In this document: one piece after another, positions 5,596 to 6,800 of the stretch | Numbering within the stretch: position 1 is the stretch's first letter | Layout of the letters: each line of letters begins with the position of its first letter | Origin: Flavobacteriales bacterium UBA4585 | Lineage (GTDB): Bacteria > Bacteroidota > Bacteroidia > Flavobacteriales > Schleiferiaceae | Length of the DNA: 6,800 bases | Direction: 5' to 3' | Assembly (NCBI GenBank): GCA_949487015.1 | Contig: CATAQZ010000319.1 | Location: 1 to 6,800, forward strand | The notes under the pieces: model-generated | What the model was told of the DNA's origin: nothing | Databases searched by the model: none | The model's input: only the letters and a program-made list of their open reading frames with translations | Program-made: the position numbers and the translations under genes

Positions 5596-5664
5596 CGCTA
5601 AGTCAACCCGCTAAGCAACCCAATCGGCCGCGGAGGGCATTTCACCCAATTGCTTTACTTAACA
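5596..5664. repeat. Tandem repeat and imperfect inverted repeat beside the right direct repeat
   Basis: CGCTAAGTCAACC (5596-5608) is followed at once by CGCTAAGCAACC (5609-5620), the same unit less one T. In addition TAAGCAA (5612-5618) faces TTGCTTTA (5650-5657), and CTAAGT (5598-5603) faces ACTTAA (5658-5663), in inverted orientation. The right-hand arm lies inside the 56-bp direct repeat. This arrangement suits a recombinase core site with flanking binding elements, though the match is imperfect. Confidence 0.4.
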
Positions 5665-5700
5665 AGTCGAATATAATGGATTTTGCCGAAGGTTCGTTTC
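5645..5700. repeat. 56-bp direct repeat, right copy (candidate att site)
   Basis: Matches 1-56 at 54 of 56 positions in the same orientation. It begins 27 bp past the stop codon of the T9SS cargo gene, so an insertion here would leave that gene intact. The sequence just left of this copy (tandem and inverted repeats) cannot be compared with the left copy because the window starts there. The integrase start is about 520 bp away, a usual distance for an att site beside its integrase. Confidence 0.8.
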
Positions 5701-5727
5701 ACCTCGCTTTACTGGAAAAGACTTTTC

Positions 5728-6800
5728 TTACTGAGATTGTATTCGAATTTTGGCGCTGAATACTCGGTTATCATCTGATTGGATTCGAATGACATACATT
5801 CCATCAGGGATGATTTTTTGTTCAAATAGATTTACCCTTCGCACGCCGTATTCTAATGAGGCCTGTTGGGTTAATACAAGCTTTCCACTGAGATCATAGA
5901 TGTGCAATTGAATTTTATTTGCTTCAGGAATCTCAATAGAGAGCATTCCGTCCGTAATGGGGTTAGGGTAAAATGAGAATTGATCTAGATGTTTAAAATA
6001 GACGGTATCACAACCAGGTTCAGTGCAGCCAATGCTATCCAGTTTTAAGACCCAGCCTCTACTTTGAGGCCTTCCGTTTGAATCGATATTAAAATATCTG
6101 CCAGAACAGACTATTCCGCCATCTATGGTTTTGTCTATATCGGTTATGTAACTTGCGTCATATCGTTTAATATCATTCTTCTCATATAGGTAATCCCTGT
6201 ACCATAGGGAGTCTCCTTTACTTGATACCGCTAAAAGAAAGGAAAGATTTGTAACGAAGAAGCTGGAATCACTCATGTAATCCTTTAAGGTACCAGAAAT
6301 AATATAGGTGCTATCCGTCAATTCAAGGACATCCGTTACAAACCTCAAATTTGCCGTACCTGAGAATCCATCATAAGGTACTTTGAAATACTCTTTCTCC
6401 CAAACCGTCTCCAGTGTAGTGTTGTGTAATTCAGCAACTGTTATATTAAAAGCTTGCTCATAGTAGCTTTCGCCATTGCTTGCTGTACCTTTTCCATAAA
6501 CCACTAGGAAGTTTCCATTTTTGAGTTCTCGAGCAATGAGACGCGTATTTCCGTGTTCCGGGTTTCTAAAAACGCGGTCTTTTAGCTTTTTCCCTGTGCT
6601 ATCTGTGAGCATAATGTATGATTCCCAACTCTGGAGGTCATTTGAGCGATATCTAGCACCTCCTACCACTAACCTATTTCTACTGGTCGCAATGATACTG
6701 TTGCACCAATAGGCGTCCATGCTGCCCGGTGGGTGGTATAGCTTCTCCCAGATTCTATTCCCTAAACTGTCTAATCCACTTAAGAATAAACTTCCAACAG
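5728..6800 (-). CDS. Secreted T9SS cargo protein with C-terminal sorting domain, 5' end outside window
   Basis: The frame stays open to the window edge with no stop, so the gene starts beyond 6800 and the ATG at 6718-6720 is probably internal. Residues encoded just before it (LDSLGNRIWEKLYHPPGS) read like the rest of the protein. About 357 residues are visible. The body has repeated units such as LDSLGNRIWEK, TDSTGKKLKDR, VSSKGDSLWYRDYLY and DGGIVCSGRY, typical of beta-propeller-like extracellular proteins. The last 83 residues form a type A T9SS sorting domain: FYPNP near its start, LHIYDLSGKLV in the middle, and IPDGMYVIRIQ then FSAKIRI at the end. The protein would cross the outer membrane through T9SS and be processed there. 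Its ligand or activity is unknown. GAAAAGACTTTTC (5715-5727) just past the stop is a weak dyad. It probably belongs to the host backbone rather than the inserted element. Confidence 0.85.
   Translation of the reverse strand, partial: VGSLFLSGLDSLGNRIWEKLYHPPGSMDAYWCNSIIATSRNRLVVGGARYRSNDLQSWESYIMLTDSTGKKLKDRVFRNPEHGNTRLIARELKNGNFLVVYGKGTASNGESYYEQAFNITVAELHNTTLETVWEKEYFKVPYDGFSGTANLRFVTDVLELTDSTYIISGTLKDYMSDSSFFVTNLSFLLAVSSKGDSLWYRDYLYEKNDIKRYDASYITDIDKTIDGGIVCSGRYFNIDSNGRPQSRGWVLKLDSIGCTEPGCDTVYFKHLDQFSFYPNPITDGMLSIEIPEANKIQLHIYDLSGKLVLTQQASLEYGVRRVNLFEQKIIPDGMYVIRIQSDDNRVFSAKIRIQSQ

Larger units (their letters stand above)
5125..5727. other. Long non-coding stretch upstream of the integrase (candidate attachment region)
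   Basis: About 600 bases with no convincing gene lie between the integrase start and the end of the T9SS cargo gene. From left to right they hold three GGTTAGC words (5202, 5284, 5303), a 6-bp hairpin ATAGCT-CTATAA-AGCTAT (5246-5263), the repeated word ATAATCAGC (5265-5273 and 5342-5350) with a near inverted copy GCTGATAAT at about 5440-5448, a potential pseudoknot, a T-arm-like hairpin, a strong terminator, a tRNA-Ser-like minihelix, a 13/12-bp tandem duplication and the right 56-bp repeat. This placement and repeat content suit an integrase att region. Confidence 0.55.

Noticed and set aside
1..5700. Integron with attC cassette sites (ACTTAAC fits RYYYAAC; several GTTAG words)
   Set aside because: The integrase has the Bacteroidota arm-binding architecture, not an IntI layout. 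No paired R''/R' ends with one cassette per site were found, and the genes sit in two-gene operons rather than single-gene cassettes.
1..6800. CRISPR array or insertion sequence
   Set aside because: No regularly spaced repeats with unique spacers, no transposase, and no paired terminal inverted repeats around a transposase-like gene.

Overview
The window looks like chromosomal accessory DNA from a member of the Bacteroidota, probably close to the Flavobacteriia or Cytophagia. Three things point there: a C-terminal type IX secretion (T9SS) sorting domain on the protein at the right edge, a tyrosine recombinase of the Bacteroidota arm-binding/SAM-like/catalytic type whose first catalytic arginine is replaced by alanine, and TAnnTTTG-like promoter words with no clear Shine-Dalgarno sequences. 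No gene identifies a species.

Layout: 1-399 is non-coding but rich in dyads. It holds the first copy of a 56-bp direct repeat, a 20-bp perfect palindrome, a 10-bp-arm hairpin and a degenerate tRNA-like segment. 400-1015 is a two-gene MNT/HEPN (MntA/HepT-type) toxin-antitoxin operon with an 8-nt overlap. 1066-3521 is a second pair on the same strand: an MBOAT-family membrane O-acyltransferase (AlgI/DltB type) coupled through a TAATG junction to an AlgJ/AlgX-like SGNH-type partner. Together they probably O-acetylate an exported polysaccharide. 3522-3894 is non-coding. 3895-5124 (minus) is the tyrosine recombinase. 5125-5727 is a long non-coding stretch with repeated GGTTAGC words, a potential H-type pseudoknot followed by a tRNA T-arm-like hairpin, a strong hairpin terminator, a tRNA-Ser-like acceptor/T-arm minihelix, and the second copy of the 56-bp repeat. 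5728-6800 (minus) is the 3' part of a gene for a secreted T9SS cargo protein; it runs off the window.

The best single reading is that the 54/56-identical direct repeats (1-56 and 5645-5700) bound a small element of about 5.6 kb. It would carry an integrase at one end, a toxin-antitoxin pair that could stabilise it, and a polysaccharide-modifying cargo pair, inserted just downstream of the T9SS cargo gene. This is an inference. The repeat may extend left of base 1, the empty site is not visible, and the tRNA-like fragments suggest the locus may have received more than one insertion. No wholly new system could be demonstrated. The most unusual material is the structured non-coding DNA on both flanks.
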